From NCBI GenBank assembly GCA_029637525.1, contig CP072660.1, positions 434,001-498,000 of the forward strand: 64,000 nucleotides of DNA, written 5' to 3'. Of the stretch, positions 26,433 through 35,824 are shown piece after piece. The notes beneath the pieces are model-generated. The model did not search any database and was not told where the DNA came from. It saw only the letters and a program-made list of their open reading frames with translations. How positions within the stretch are numbered: position 1 is the stretch's first letter; the number at the start of each line of letters is the position of its first letter. Origin of the DNA: Desulfurococcaceae archaeon MEX13E-LK6-19 (GTDB lineage Archaea; Thermoproteota; Thermoprotei_A; Sulfolobales; Desulfurococcaceae). The translations under genes and the position numbers were made by a program.

Positions 26433-29400
26433 CTAAACAGTAGCTTTCTCGCGTTCTCCTGGAACATGAATAAGGTTGTGGAATACTAGTTTACTAACTA
26501 CATTATCAATTGCAGATTCTAAACTTAGTTGCCCAAGCCTGATCTTATCTATAGTCTCCTCCATATATCTTGTTGTTTCTTCGGATACTAGGTCGTTGTG
26601 TCTTCTAGACAAGTATTCATATACGTTTATACCGATCTTTGTAGGTATTATATAGTTTCTTTTCTTTGAGAAGATTATGTATCCATGCCTCCGTAAATTC
26701 TTCAATGTGGCCGTATAAGTGCTAGGTCGACCTATTCCACGTTCTTTCATTAACTTTATGATAGTACCTTGTGTTGGCAATGGGCTTTTTGAGGTTCTAT
26801 ACATTGTAAGTCTTTGAACGGGTACAGTTATATTACTTCTCTTGTTTTCTAAAAGCCAGGTATACACCTTTGGTTGTATTATTTCGTTAAATCCTCTCTC
26901 AATGATCTTTACTGGAAGTTTTTGAGTTACAATTTTGTCGTTACTAAGTCTTACATTGATTACAGCTACTTGTTGCTTATAGGGCTTCATTTGACTTGCT
27001 ATAAATCTCCGGAATATAAGGTCGTATAATTTTATGTGTAAAGGCGTCAAGTATATGGGTAAGGGAAGTAATCCTTCACTGTAGTACTTTTCTATATCAG
27101 ATGAATCCCATGGATTTGTTGGTCTAATTGCTTCATGCGTTCCTTGGTTACCCCAATGACGTCCAGCGAATAGGTTTGTTGAATACTTTGTAGACAAGTA
27201 TTTTTTCGCAAGCTCTATACCATAGGTTGATACGTAGGTAGAGTCTGTTCTATGGTATGTTATCAAGCCGCTTTCAAATAGTTCTTGTGCAAGCTTCATA
27301 GCCAATGTGGCGGGTATACCTATTCTTGATGCATCATAAAGTAATTCATCTGTTGTATATGGTGGTGATGGCTTTACTTCTTCGGTGAAAGTCTCTACTA
27401 TCTCAATGGAGATAGTGTTATTCTTCTTAATCGAGTTTATAATGTCCTCTATTTCTTCTTTAGACTCGGAACAATATTGTATCTGTAAATAAGGTTCTTT
27501 GGTGCCAGCTATGATTTTGAGTGCATAGCATTTATTTCTAAGGTATTCATTATAGTAGTCTATAACCCAGCCAAGGACAGGGGTTTGTACTCTTCCTGCG
27601 CCGAGCCAGTGTTTCTCATATACTCTCCATAACTCCTGGCTTAAACTGAAGCCTATCAAGCGATCTAATACGCGTCTGAATATTTGTGCATTGACTAGAT
27701 TGTAGTCGATTGCTCTCTTATTCTTTAGTGCTTTTTCCAGTTCTCTTAATGTTATTTCGTGGAATTCTACTCTATACACGTTGTCGTTAAATGGTTTTAC
27801 GGTTAAGAATATGTCATAAGCTATCTTCTCTCCTTCGGTATCAGGGTCTGTGCCGATCAGTATTTCGTCTACTTCAGAAGCTAATTTACGTAGTACGTTA
27901 ATTACCTCTATCGAGTCACTATAATAACTACTGCCACATCGGGGACAGACGTCGCCATCGGTGAATTGATGTCCACATACACGACATCTCTTTATAGTTT
28001 TGTAGAATAATGTTATATTTTGGCCATTTACATAATCGATGTTCATTCCAAAAGTATTTCCGGTATTTGTTGATAAGTCGTATAGATGTCCTTTTGTTGC
28101 AACGATGTTTAAGTATGTTATATTATTGTCCTTAACAATTGGGGTCTCGTAAACTGTGACTGAACCTAATTTTCTGCGTGCAGGTTTACCAAAGAAGTTT
28201 GCTATAGTCCTTGCTTTAGTAGGAGATTCAACAACAAGTAATACTGTTTTAAATGCTATATTTGCTGATCTATTAGATTTTACTCTGCTTTTCTCGATTA
28301 TATTCTTTTCATAATCTATATCAATAGTATCGAAGGATTTAAGTCCAGAACTACGATTAATATATTTTATTTTTGTATTCATTGCATCAATTAATTCTTC
28401 GAGAGATTGGTCTTCAATAATAATCGATAATCCATGTGTCATTACACCATGGTATAATCTCGAGGTTCTTCCACTAGCCTGTATATAGGTCATTGCATCA
28501 GGCATTAAGGCGATATACTTCTTGTTAATCTTGTAGATGACAATGGTTCCTATTCTCTGCTTAATTTCTTGGTCCAGTAGCTTCTTGTATGTATCATAGG
28601 CTCTTTCGGCTATTTCTTTGATTTTCTCGTATTTCTCCCTAATTTTATCGTTATTTATGTCCTCTATGGGTATTCGTTCTCTCAAAAGATCTTTAAGTAG
28701 TCTTAATTCATTAGATGATGTATATCTAAGTATTTTGGACAGTATGGTGATATCCTGGAGTACGTCGTACCCTTTTTCTTTCAAGTGAAGTAGTAACCTA
28801 TACAAGGTCTTCGGGTTGTACAGAAGATTCTTCAGATCGGTTACAAAGACTGGTGTTCCAATAAATATGACATATTTTATCTTTTCAGGAGAATCAATAC
28901 CTCTCACACCGACGCCATAATATGAACTAGAACCAATAATTAGATCTATTTCTCCGTTAATTAGTTTCTGTATAGAAGATGGCGATGCTTTGGAGATCTT
29001 GTATCCTTTCTCGCTCAGATATTTGATAAGCTCCTCTATATTAATAGTCTTTTTCAAGGGGTGATAGGGGCTTAGTAATATTATTCCGCCGCTTCCTATT
29101 CGTGATACTATTTCCACTATGAAATCATATACTTCTTTTGCACTTTTCACCAGTTTATAACAGTCAGTTACATCTCTTGCATAGAGCGTTATACCTGTTA
29201 TATCTAATGCCAATAATTCTCTCATAACAGGTATGAAGGGACCACGAGCTCTACCCGTAGCACTTGCTATTACTAATTGGCCTTTCTTAGTAGTTTTAAG
29301 TACTTTATAGAGCTTGGTTTCAAGCTCAAGATAGTCTCTTAAGTATTTTTGGTATGCTTCTTCAAGCCCGTTTATTTTCGCTAGCAATATTTTTGATCGA

Positions 29401-30101
29401 AGATTTACAATTTTCTTAGCCAATTCAATTGATTCATCTGTATAACCAAGCATGTTCAATATACGAAGAATATTTCTTGAACGATTTAATATAGAGTCTA
29501 CGTCATCCGCAATAATTATGTCGAAGTGCTTTCCTTTGAATAACGAGCTGTGTCTTGAAAGAAACGCGTTTGTTACGACAAGTATATCGTATTCTCCATT
29601 CTTAATCATCGTAATAATTTCATTTTTCTTGTTTCTGGATAGCCTTGAGTCGTAGAATACTATCCTTAAATTGGCGTTAATATTATCACACATAGCCTTA
29701 AGTCTCATGTATGTTTGTTTAGCGAGAGATGTTGTTGGCGATAATATGAGTATTTTTTCTTTGTACATAATAGCTGAATACAGTGCATATACTGTGAGTA
29801 AAGTTGTTTTACCTATGCCTGTTGGTGCTATAATGCTTGTATTTTCTTTCTTGAGAAGCCGTTTGACCCAAATTCTCTGGCTTCCCCAAAGAGTATAACC
29901 ACCTGTTGCTCTGCGGAAAAATTCCTCGAATTCTTTCACATCAGATTCTATCTCTTCAATATATTGTATTGCGTTAAGATTATGGTTTTTGTTTAGTCTT
30001 GATATACATCTGCTGCACATACCAAATTTAGTAATAAAGCTGGCTTCGCCCCATTTACCACATGAAGGACATAATCTTTCATATATTGATTCCACTGGCA
30101 A
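26433..30101 (-). CDS. rgy: reverse gyrase
   Basis: A 1222-residue fusion of an SF2 helicase-like domain and a type IA topoisomerase that adds positive supercoils; a hallmark of hyperthermophiles. Zinc finger 1 is Cys11/14/29/32. Walker A is APTGIGKT (92-99) and motif II is DDVD. The topoisomerase half begins VESPTKARTIANFFGKP. Zinc finger 2 is CRVCG...CPRCG. The active-site Tyr lies in LITYHRTDSTY, with GRVQTPVLGW nearby. There is no intein. It is flanked by both Alba genes. Confidence 0.97.
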   Translation of the reverse strand: MPVESIYERLCPSCGKWGEASFITKFGMCSRCISRLNKNHNLNAIQYIEEIESDVKEFEEFFRRATGGYTLWGSQRIWVKRLLKKENTSIIAPTGIGKTTLLTVYALYSAIMYKEKILILSPTTSLAKQTYMRLKAMCDNINANLRIVFYDSRLSRNKKNEIITMIKNGEYDILVVTNAFLSRHSSLFKGKHFDIIIADDVDSILNRSRNILRILNMLGYTDESIELAKKIVNLRSKILLAKINGLEEAYQKYLRDYLELETKLYKVLKTTKKGQLVIASATGRARGPFIPVMRELLALDITGITLYARDVTDCYKLVKSAKEVYDFIVEIVSRIGSGGIILLSPYHPLKKTINIEELIKYLSEKGYKISKASPSSIQKLINGEIDLIIGSSSYYGVGVRGIDSPEKIKYVIFIGTPVFVTDLKNLLYNPKTLYRLLLHLKEKGYDVLQDITILSKILRYTSSNELRLLKDLLRERIPIEDINNDKIREKYEKIKEIAERAYDTYKKLLDQEIKQRIGTIVIYKINKKYIALMPDAMTYIQASGRTSRLYHGVMTHGLSIIIEDQSLEELIDAMNTKIKYINRSSGLKSFDTIDIDYEKNIIEKSRVKSNRSANIAFKTVLLVVESPTKARTIANFFGKPARRKLGSVTVYETPIVKDNNITYLNIVATKGHLYDLSTNTGNTFGMNIDYVNGQNITLFYKTIKRCRVCGHQFTDGDVCPRCGSSYYSDSIEVINVLRKLASEVDEILIGTDPDTEGEKIAYDIFLTVKPFNDNVYRVEFHEITLRELEKALKNKRAIDYNLVNAQIFRRVLDRLIGFSLSQELWRVYEKHWLGAGRVQTPVLGWVIDYYNEYLRNKCYALKIIAGTKEPYLQIQYCSESKEEIEDIINSIKKNNTISIEIVETFTEEVKPSPPYTTDELLYDASRIGIPATLAMKLAQELFESGLITYHRTDSTYVSTYGIELAKKYLSTKYSTNLFAGRHWGNQGTHEAIRPTNPWDSSDIEKYYSEGLLPLPIYLTPLHIKLYDLIFRRFIASQMKPYKQQVAVINVRLSNDKIVTQKLPVKIIERGFNEIIQPKVYTWLLENKRSNITVPVQRLTMYRTSKSPLPTQGTIIKLMKERGIGRPSTYTATLKNLRRHGYIIFSKKRNYIIPTKIGINVYEYLSRRHNDLVSEETTRYMEETIDKIRLGQLSLESAIDNVVSKLVFHNLIHVPGEREKATV

Positions 30102-30186
30102 TACTATTATACCTCATTAATAACCCTATGCGATTATTCTTGGGATTAAAAAGAGAGGGTCTAATAACACCAGGATAAAGGTAAGG

Positions 30187-30194
30187 TTTATATA
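30187..30194 (+). promoter_or_regulatory. TATA box of alba
   Basis: TTTATATA preceded by a purine-rich GTAAGG (BRE-like). It lies about 60 nt upstream of the Alba ATG. GGAGGAG at 30239-30245 is the ribosome site, so the mRNA has a leader of about 35 nt. Confidence 0.6.
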
Positions 30195-30252
30195 CAAGCA
30201 CCATTATTTCTTGTGATTTGACGATATCTGGGAAATCTGGAGGAGAGCGGAA

Positions 30253-30549
30253 ATGGCAGAAGTCACACCCCAGCCAAGTAACACCGTCCTAGTAGGTAAG
30301 AAGAACGTAATGAATTACGTCCTAGCAGTATTAACTCTAATAAACCAGGGCGTAAAAGAGATCGTTGTCAAAGCTAGAGGCAGAGCAATAAGCAAAGCAG
30401 TTGACACAGTAGAAATCGTAAGGAACAGGTTCCTACCAGGCAAAGTAGAAATCAAAGAAATCAAAATAGGCAGCCAGACAGTAACCAACCCCAACGGCCG
30501 CCAAACAAGAGTATCAACAATAGAGATACTACTAGGACTTAAAGAGTAA
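30253..30549 (+). CDS. albA: Alba DNA/RNA-binding chromatin protein
   Basis: A 98-residue Alba1-type protein. It has [22 protein letters not shown] with the tandem Lys (16, 17) that contacts DNA and is acetylated in Sulfolobus. The central loop [14 protein letters not shown] and the basic hairpin TNPNGRQTR follow. Codon use is less AT-rich than the neighbours, as expected for a highly expressed gene. Strong TATA and GGAGGAG support this. Divergent from reverse gyrase. Confidence 0.95.
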   Translation: MAEVTPQPSNTVLVGKKNVMNYVLAVLTLINQGVKEIVVKARGRAISKAVDTVEIVRNRFLPGKVEIKEIKIGSQTVTNPNGRQTRVSTIEILLGLKE

Positions 30550-30630
30550 ATAAATCAAAAACCGGTCGATAATAAACAATAAGTATTTTTCTAATAACGT
30601 ACAAACAACGTAAAGTTACCGGTACGCTAA

Positions 30631-30927
30631 TTACTTCTTTTGAAGTCTCTTCTTTCTACTGCTAATATAATCTTCTAAATAAGAATCAAGAACTTCGTTA
30701 ATACAACGTGGAGATACAACCATGGGTTCTTGTTTTTTAAGCAAACCTATTCTAATTAAATGTTTGATTATATTTAGTGAAGTTTTTCTATTAAATCCAA
30801 ATGTCGAAGTTATTAAATCGAGTAGTTCACCTATATTAACGGACTTATTACAGCCGATTGTCTTATAGATAAAATAGTATACCATGAATTCTCTTTTCTT
30901 TATCCATCTTTTTCCTTGTTTACCCAT
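30631..30927 (-). CDS. small winged-helix-like protein (98 aa)
   Basis: A basic 98-residue protein. Helix-turn-helix-like spacing appears in VNIGELLDLITSTFGFNRKT followed by IIKHLIRIGLLKK, a typical recognition helix plus wing. Both ends are rich in Lys and Arg. It may bind DNA or RNA, but no family is recognised. Another short unknown gene follows on the same strand side, 37 nt upstream. Confidence 0.55.
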   Translation of the reverse strand: MGKQGKRWIKKREFMVYYFIYKTIGCNKSVNIGELLDLITSTFGFNRKTSLNIIKHLIRIGLLKKQEPMVVSPRCINEVLDSYLEDYISSRKKRLQKK

Positions 30928-30964
30928 GGTTCATACCTGCACCCAAATAAAACTATTTGCTATA

Positions 30965-31300
30965 TTATTCTTCATATAATTCAACGATTATTCTTGCTTT
31001 AACTTCATTAGAAGAAAATGGAGGGAGACTAGAGCCTAGATCTACGGCAAATGAAACAATATTGCCCAAGCTATCTTTAAACCTTACTTCAGCGACATAC
31101 CTCTTTTCAGGACCCTCTTCAAAACTTTTTATAATAGCGTTGTATATTCTTGATAAAGCCATTTGTAATGCTATGGGGCTACTGAAATCTTCTGGAGTAA
31201 GTCTTATATTGGCAAGGTTCTTTAGTACTTCGCCTATTTTTGCCGTACCTTCATATATTGCGATTTTCCTTACCTTTTCTGTATCTGACAAGGCGTTCAC
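30965..31300 (-). CDS. unknown protein (111 aa)
   Basis: A 111-residue protein with a helical N-terminal half (VRKIAIYEGTAKIGEVLKNL) and a beta-rich C-terminal half (KRYVAEVRFKDSLGNIVSFA). No motif recognised. It is followed by the winged-helix-like gene on the same strand and is divergent from the 31390 gene. Confidence 0.55.
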   Translation of the reverse strand: MNALSDTEKVRKIAIYEGTAKIGEVLKNLANIRLTPEDFSSPIALQMALSRIYNAIIKSFEEGPEKRYVAEVRFKDSLGNIVSFAVDLGSSLPPFSSNEVKARIIVELYEE

Positions 31301-31389
31301 CTAAGAGCGGAAAGATATCTACTCTCTGGAGTAAAGACTAAAATAAGTCATAATTAACTTTTTCAAATAACTTAATACATGGTGGAAAA

Positions 31390-32127
31390 ATGCCGATGAT
31401 AAGGGAAGGGGCTGTAATAATACCTAAAGAGAAGTTTATCGATATAGGTGATGATAGTATACTTAAAAACATATTGAATTTATTGGTGGGTGAAACAGCA
31501 TATTTAACCATGGAAGCATGTATTGCTGATGTAGAATATGGTGATGGACTAGTTCTTTCAGTAAGTTTGGCACCTTTATCAATGATTTTGTATCCTCACG
31601 AAAATTTGTATCAGAGACTACCTAAAGAAGTAATCTATATCGTACGAAAACCTTTCTGGGCTAAAACGTGTACTGTACACTTCTCTATTGATTATTATGA
31701 ATTTGTTGAAGATATTATGAAAGAAATTGAGAAACATGAATGTATATGCATTAATTCCGATAATGATATCCTAAACAAATGTGATGATATAGAATCGCAA
31801 GAAAAAATTCTTTGTATTGAAAAATTTAAAAAGGAAGAAAACATAACAAAGATAATACCTATCAATACTAGTCATCCAATTGTTTATGGGCTCTTAAATC
31901 CTCTGGAACCTTTTGATAACGATTATAGTAACGCCTTATCTAAGTACTTATCAACACCGTATAAGGGATTCGATACACTAGCATATATTAAGACAATTAA
32001 TGGAGAATTAAAAGAATTTGTTAGTGTTAATAATAGGTTCAAAAGAGTACGTTTAAAGTATATTAATAATCAGGATTTAGTTAAAAGTATTGTTCTCCAG
32101 GGAATATTGTGGATCAAATGTGAGTAG
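31390..32127 (+). CDS. unknown protein (245 aa)
   Basis: Starts MPMIREGAVIIPKEKFIDIG after GGTGGAAAA. A mixed alpha/beta soluble protein with scattered cysteines in the middle (HECICI, KCDD, ILCIE) not arranged as a finger. No domain recognised. The C-terminal stretch FKRVRLKYINNQDLVKSIVLQG looks like a compact alpha/beta end. Convergent with the XPB gene, 12 nt apart. Confidence 0.5.
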   Translation: MPMIREGAVIIPKEKFIDIGDDSILKNILNLLVGETAYLTMEACIADVEYGDGLVLSVSLAPLSMILYPHENLYQRLPKEVIYIVRKPFWAKTCTVHFSIDYYEFVEDIMKEIEKHECICINSDNDILNKCDDIESQEKILCIEKFKKEENITKIIPINTSHPIVYGLLNPLEPFDNDYSNALSKYLSTPYKGFDTLAYIKTINGELKEFVSVNNRFKRVRLKYINNQDLVKSIVLQGILWIKCE

Positions 32128-32139
32128 AATTATTTTTAT

Positions 32140-33804
32140 CTATAAGAATTCGTCTATACCCTCTAGTATTGTTTTTCTTTTCCTAGCGAGGAACTCGTCG
32201 GCGGTGCCACTAATTACTATTTCATAGAGTTTAGCCTCGTTTTTTCCTTCTCTAGGTCTTAGCAATCTCCCCAGTCTCTGTATGAACTGCCTCCTTGAGC
32301 CAGTCCCTGAAACAATTATACCAACATTGGCATCTGGTATGTCAAGTCCTTCGTCACCTACAGTTGTTACAACAAGAACGCCAGAGGGTTTTTCTTTAAA
32401 TTCTTTCAAAACACGTTGACGCTCTTTGGTATCGATTTCTCCGGTAAGTAGATAAGCTCCTAGTCTTTTGCTTATTTCTTTTGCTTGATTAACATATTGT
32501 GTGAAAATAATTATCTTATTGCCTTTCTTAAGTTCTTTCTCGGCTATTTCAACCGCCTTCAGTATCTTGTTCTCAGAGTTTGCCACTAGCATTCTCAATC
32601 TGCTATGAATTCTTAATGCTTGTTGTGCCTTTGTATCACCTAGCTTTGCTGCCTCTAGAATTTCTTGGAAACTTCTTCCTCCAGCCAATGTTTTATATAT
32701 TTTATAGAGTTCCTTGTATTCCTTCCTTTCCTTACTACTTAGACCAACCTTTATTGTATAAACCCGATATCTGGCAAGATAACCTTGTTGTGCAAGCTCA
32801 GCTGCTGATTTATGATATATTATCCCGCCCATTAGTGGGAATAATTCTGTGTGTTTTCCATCTTCCCTAACGACTGTTGCAGACAAACCCATACGGAAGG
32901 GTGCAATTGAGTACATTGCAATATGTTTAAACTTCTCAGCAGGAAGATGATGACATTCATCTACTATGAGTAAATCAAAGTAACGACCCATGAACTCAAT
33001 GTTCCTGAAAGCTGACTGATATGTAGTTATTGTTATTGGTGCAAGCTTTTTTTCTTCAGTGTAATATAGCCCTACAAGCTCTGGTGCGATATTGGTAAAC
33101 TTAATAATCATTTCTCGCCATTGAAACATTTGTTCTTTAGTATAGGTAACAATTAGTGTTCTCCTCTGTACTTTGGCTAAACCAGCGATTGCAATAATTG
33201 TTTTACCAGAACCAGTGGGTAAAGCTATAACACCACGGTAATTGTTTTCACTCCACTTTTCCAATGCCTCTTGTTGGTAGGGTCTTAACTCTCCTCTAAA
33301 TTCTAGTTTTTGTGCAAGAGTCTTTTCTTTCGTTATACCCGTCTTGTCTTCAATATTTATGCCTTTGCCTTTAACTAGCTCAATAACTGTACTTAATTTA
33401 TATGGCTTAAATGTGTAGTAGATAGCCTCTTGGTCTTTATTATAAAAACGTATACCTATACCACGTAGTTGTTCCTTCAATATGTTCCATACATTCCAGG
33501 GTATTTTCATTATTATATCATTAGAAGTACTCTCTACATCAATGGTTATTTTTGTTTTTTCTTCAATAATCTCTCTTAAGTAATCTAAATTACCTTCTTT
33601 GATCTCTAAGTCATACTCATTAATAATATTGATGATATCTTCAAAAGTATAGTTGTTAGATAAAATCTTCTTTACATTTATTTTAAATAAAGCACCAGCA
33701 CCTTTTTGATATCCCATATAGTCAGCTATCTTTAGTATTTCTCTGAATTCAGTATTATCAAGCCATCTTCGTGCTCTGAGGATAATTTGGTCGTTTGAAG
33801 ACAT
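32140..33804 (-). CDS. XPB-like DNA repair helicase
   Basis: A 554-residue SF2 helicase. Walker A is LPTGSGKT, motif II is DECHH, and motif III is LSAT followed by VREDGK, which contains the RED motif specific to XPB. Motif VI is QRLGRLLR. A helical and damage-recognition-like N-terminal region of about 170 residues precedes the core. Archaeal XPB usually works with the nuclease Bax1, which is not evident next to it here. Confidence 0.88.
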   Translation of the reverse strand: MSSNDQIILRARRWLDNTEFREILKIADYMGYQKGAGALFKINVKKILSNNYTFEDIINIINEYDLEIKEGNLDYLREIIEEKTKITIDVESTSNDIIMKIPWNVWNILKEQLRGIGIRFYNKDQEAIYYTFKPYKLSTVIELVKGKGINIEDKTGITKEKTLAQKLEFRGELRPYQQEALEKWSENNYRGVIALPTGSGKTIIAIAGLAKVQRRTLIVTYTKEQMFQWREMIIKFTNIAPELVGLYYTEEKKLAPITITTYQSAFRNIEFMGRYFDLLIVDECHHLPAEKFKHIAMYSIAPFRMGLSATVVREDGKHTELFPLMGGIIYHKSAAELAQQGYLARYRVYTIKVGLSSKERKEYKELYKIYKTLAGGRSFQEILEAAKLGDTKAQQALRIHSRLRMLVANSENKILKAVEIAEKELKKGNKIIIFTQYVNQAKEISKRLGAYLLTGEIDTKERQRVLKEFKEKPSGVLVVTTVGDEGLDIPDANVGIIVSGTGSRRQFIQRLGRLLRPREGKNEAKLYEIVISGTADEFLARKRKTILEGIDEFL

Positions 33805-33818
33805 AAATAATCACTCTG

Positions 33819-34214
33819 TTACTGATCAATATACTCTTCTTCGTACATAATATCTACATCTTCATGAAGAATATAAAATATGTTTGTACATGAAAAAGAG
33901 GTTGCCCAATGAGCAAGAACATGTAATATTCTTTCATTAAGATTTTTCATATAAAAAGAGACTCTGTCTTTTTCTTTTATAATATGGAATGATTCATTAA
34001 ATAGTATTAATATTTTGTCTGTTACATCAATTTTGCTCGGTACTTTGATTGAATATAATGTGCCAACGATGTTAAACTCATTGATGCTTCCATACCATAC
34101 TATATGTACAACAATGCATGCATCAACATTATCTGATAGGTTTAAACAATATTCGATAAAGTTCTTACCATTAAACCAGGCTTGGACAAGGCTTTCCGAA
34201 ACAATATCGAACAA
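33819..34214 (-). CDS. unknown protein (131 aa or longer)
   Basis: Assigned from TTG 34214. The frame stays open and protein-like back to 34310 (including KAKTLISYLSTLIEQITKK), but I find no ATG, GTG or TTG there, so the true start may be non-standard or 34214. The rest alternates strands and helices and ends very acidic (DVDIMYEEEYIDQ). It lies 14 nt upstream of the XPB gene, so probably cotranscribed with it. No family recognised. Confidence 0.45.
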   Translation of the reverse strand: MFDIVSESLVQAWFNGKNFIEYCLNLSDNVDACIVVHIVWYGSINEFNIVGTLYSIKVPSKIDVTDKILILFNESFHIIKEKDRVSFYMKNLNERILHVLAHWATSFSCTNIFYILHEDVDIMYEEEYIDQ

Positions 34215-34321
34215 AAGATCTTCTGGGCATCTTTTTTTAGTAATCTGCTCTATTAAAGTTGATAAATAACTTATGAGTGTTTTTGCTTTAGGTGTCGTGT
34301 TAATAATTAATCACCTAGATA

Positions 34322-34382
34322 AGGGTCGTCGCGTGGGTTTTTCTTCATTACAAATCAGCATTTAAGACCCGCTTCATCCCCT
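34322..34382 (-). ncRNA. possible C/D box sRNA, minus strand
   Basis: Read on the minus strand: AGGG, GGATGAAG, 13-14 nt, CTGA, TTTG, TAATGAAG, about 14 nt, ACGA, CCCT. The internal D' box CTGA and the AGGG/CCCT terminal stem are good. Both C boxes carry one mismatch and the D box is poor. It sits in the spacer between divergent genes. Confidence 0.35.
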
Positions 34383-34476
34383 ATTTCCTAAGTAATAGAA
34401 GCCTTAAAAGATATTATAAGGTTTATTAATTTGTGTCTGATAGTAGTTGTATAAAGAATGATGAGGGCATTCGGGG

Positions 34477-35286
34477 ATGATTGCTTTAGATGATTATTTT
34501 CCCGCATTACTGACCAAACCATCTCCTCAGAATGTTGAAAGACTTAAAGAGAAGTTAAGTTCTTGGTTTTCTATAAACAAATACATGTCATTTTATGCAC
34601 GTCTCTTATCAATTGAATTTCTAAGATTGATGAAGACCAGAGTATCATACGGGGTTCTTTCCCAGTTAACGGGTATTCCTGAATCTGTTTTGTGTAGGTA
34701 TGTTAAGGGCTCTATTATTCCAAGCTTTGAACAAGCTATAAATATTCTTGCAAATCTCTCGCAATCCATAAGCATAAATGAGTTAATAAGGAGATTTTTA
34801 GAGAAAGAAAAAACAACTATTATAGATTTGTCAAGACTATTAAACGATCCGTACTTGCTTAGATTATTATCGTTCATATTATTGCTTGAACTTACCGGTA
34901 AAAAGATTGATAAAATACTTGTTGGAAGACCTGGTGTTCTGCCTTTAGCTACAACTATTGCATTAGAGCTTAATAGCAAAATTGTACTGGCCAAAAACAG
35001 GAAATACCCTGGAGTTGAATATTATGAAGAAACAATAATTCGTTCTATGAGAGAAGTCGAGATTCTTTATGTAGACAAAGATATGTTAAGTCGAAGAGAT
35101 AATGTGCTAATAATGACTGATGTCGTTATTACGGGAAAAACGTTACGTGGATTAATAAATATTGTTGAAAAGGCACGGGCAGAAATAGCAGATATAGTAA
35201 CAGTTATCGCCATAGGGAATGAGTGGAAGAAGAGAGTTGGTAGAAAAATAAAGACGTTAAGTTATTTAGAGGAGCCCTTCTTTTAA
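34477..35286 (+). CDS. HTH plus phosphoribosyltransferase-domain regulator (GfcR/PurR-like architecture)
   Basis: A 269-residue protein. An Xre-type helix-turn-helix is at about 57-90 (YGVLSQLTGIPESVLCRYVKG). It is fused to a phosphoribosyltransferase domain whose PRPP loop is VLIMTDVVITGKTLRGL. This architecture is known in archaeal regulators of sugar or purine metabolism that sense PRPP-like ligands. Targets cannot be told. It is upstream of a second regulator (AbrB-ACT). Confidence 0.8.
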   Translation: MIALDDYFPALLTKPSPQNVERLKEKLSSWFSINKYMSFYARLLSIEFLRLMKTRVSYGVLSQLTGIPESVLCRYVKGSIIPSFEQAINILANLSQSISINELIRRFLEKEKTTIIDLSRLLNDPYLLRLLSFILLLELTGKKIDKILVGRPGVLPLATTIALELNSKIVLAKNRKYPGVEYYEETIIRSMREVEILYVDKDMLSRRDNVLIMTDVVITGKTLRGLINIVEKARAEIADIVTVIAIGNEWKKRVGRKIKTLSYLEEPFF

Positions 35287-35381
35287 AATAGTTACTGAGT
35301 AAACGTTAATAGGATCACTACATGTATTTATATTAGTGAATAGAAGGTTAGATAGGCAAATAATTATAGCGGTGGGTACAT

Positions 35382-35795
35382 ATGAAGATTAGAGAAGTAG
35401 TTAGAGTAGATAATAAAGGAAGAATAACAATACCCCTTGTAATAAGGGATGCTCTTGATATTAGAGAAGGAATGTCGCTTCTACTAATAGCTGATGTTGA
35501 TAAAAAAGAGATCCTTGTAACTCCTATATCTCGAGAAGCAAAACTTTATGAAATTGAAATAGAAATTGAAGATAGGCCTGGAGCATTAGCTGAGGTAGCC
35601 AACGAGCTTGCAAAACACGGTATAGATCAAGTTATGACACGTTGCACAACACTACGTCGTGGTGAAATAGCTGAATGCGTCATTGTTGTTGATACATCAA
35701 AGGCTTCAGTTGCCGATGAAAAAGATCTCGAGGAATTAATTAAGAGAATAGAACCGATTAGAGTTGCTAGAATAAAACCTTTCCATAGAGGATAG
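35382..35795 (+). CDS. AbrB/SpoVT-ACT fusion regulator
   Basis: A 137-residue protein. Residues 1-45 form a swapped-hairpin AbrB/SpoVT domain (RVDNKGRITIPLVIRDALDI). Residues about 62-130 form an ACT domain (EIEIEDRPGALAEVANELAKHG), which usually binds an amino acid. It is likely an amino-acid-responsive transcription factor. GGTGGGTACAT precedes the ATG. Confidence 0.85.
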   Translation: MKIREVVRVDNKGRITIPLVIRDALDIREGMSLLLIADVDKKEILVTPISREAKLYEIEIEIEDRPGALAEVANELAKHGIDQVMTRCTTLRRGEIAECVIVVDTSKASVADEKDLEELIKRIEPIRVARIKPFHRG

Positions 35796-35824
35796 TATTC
35801 CAGTATACCAGTTAGGGCGATTTA

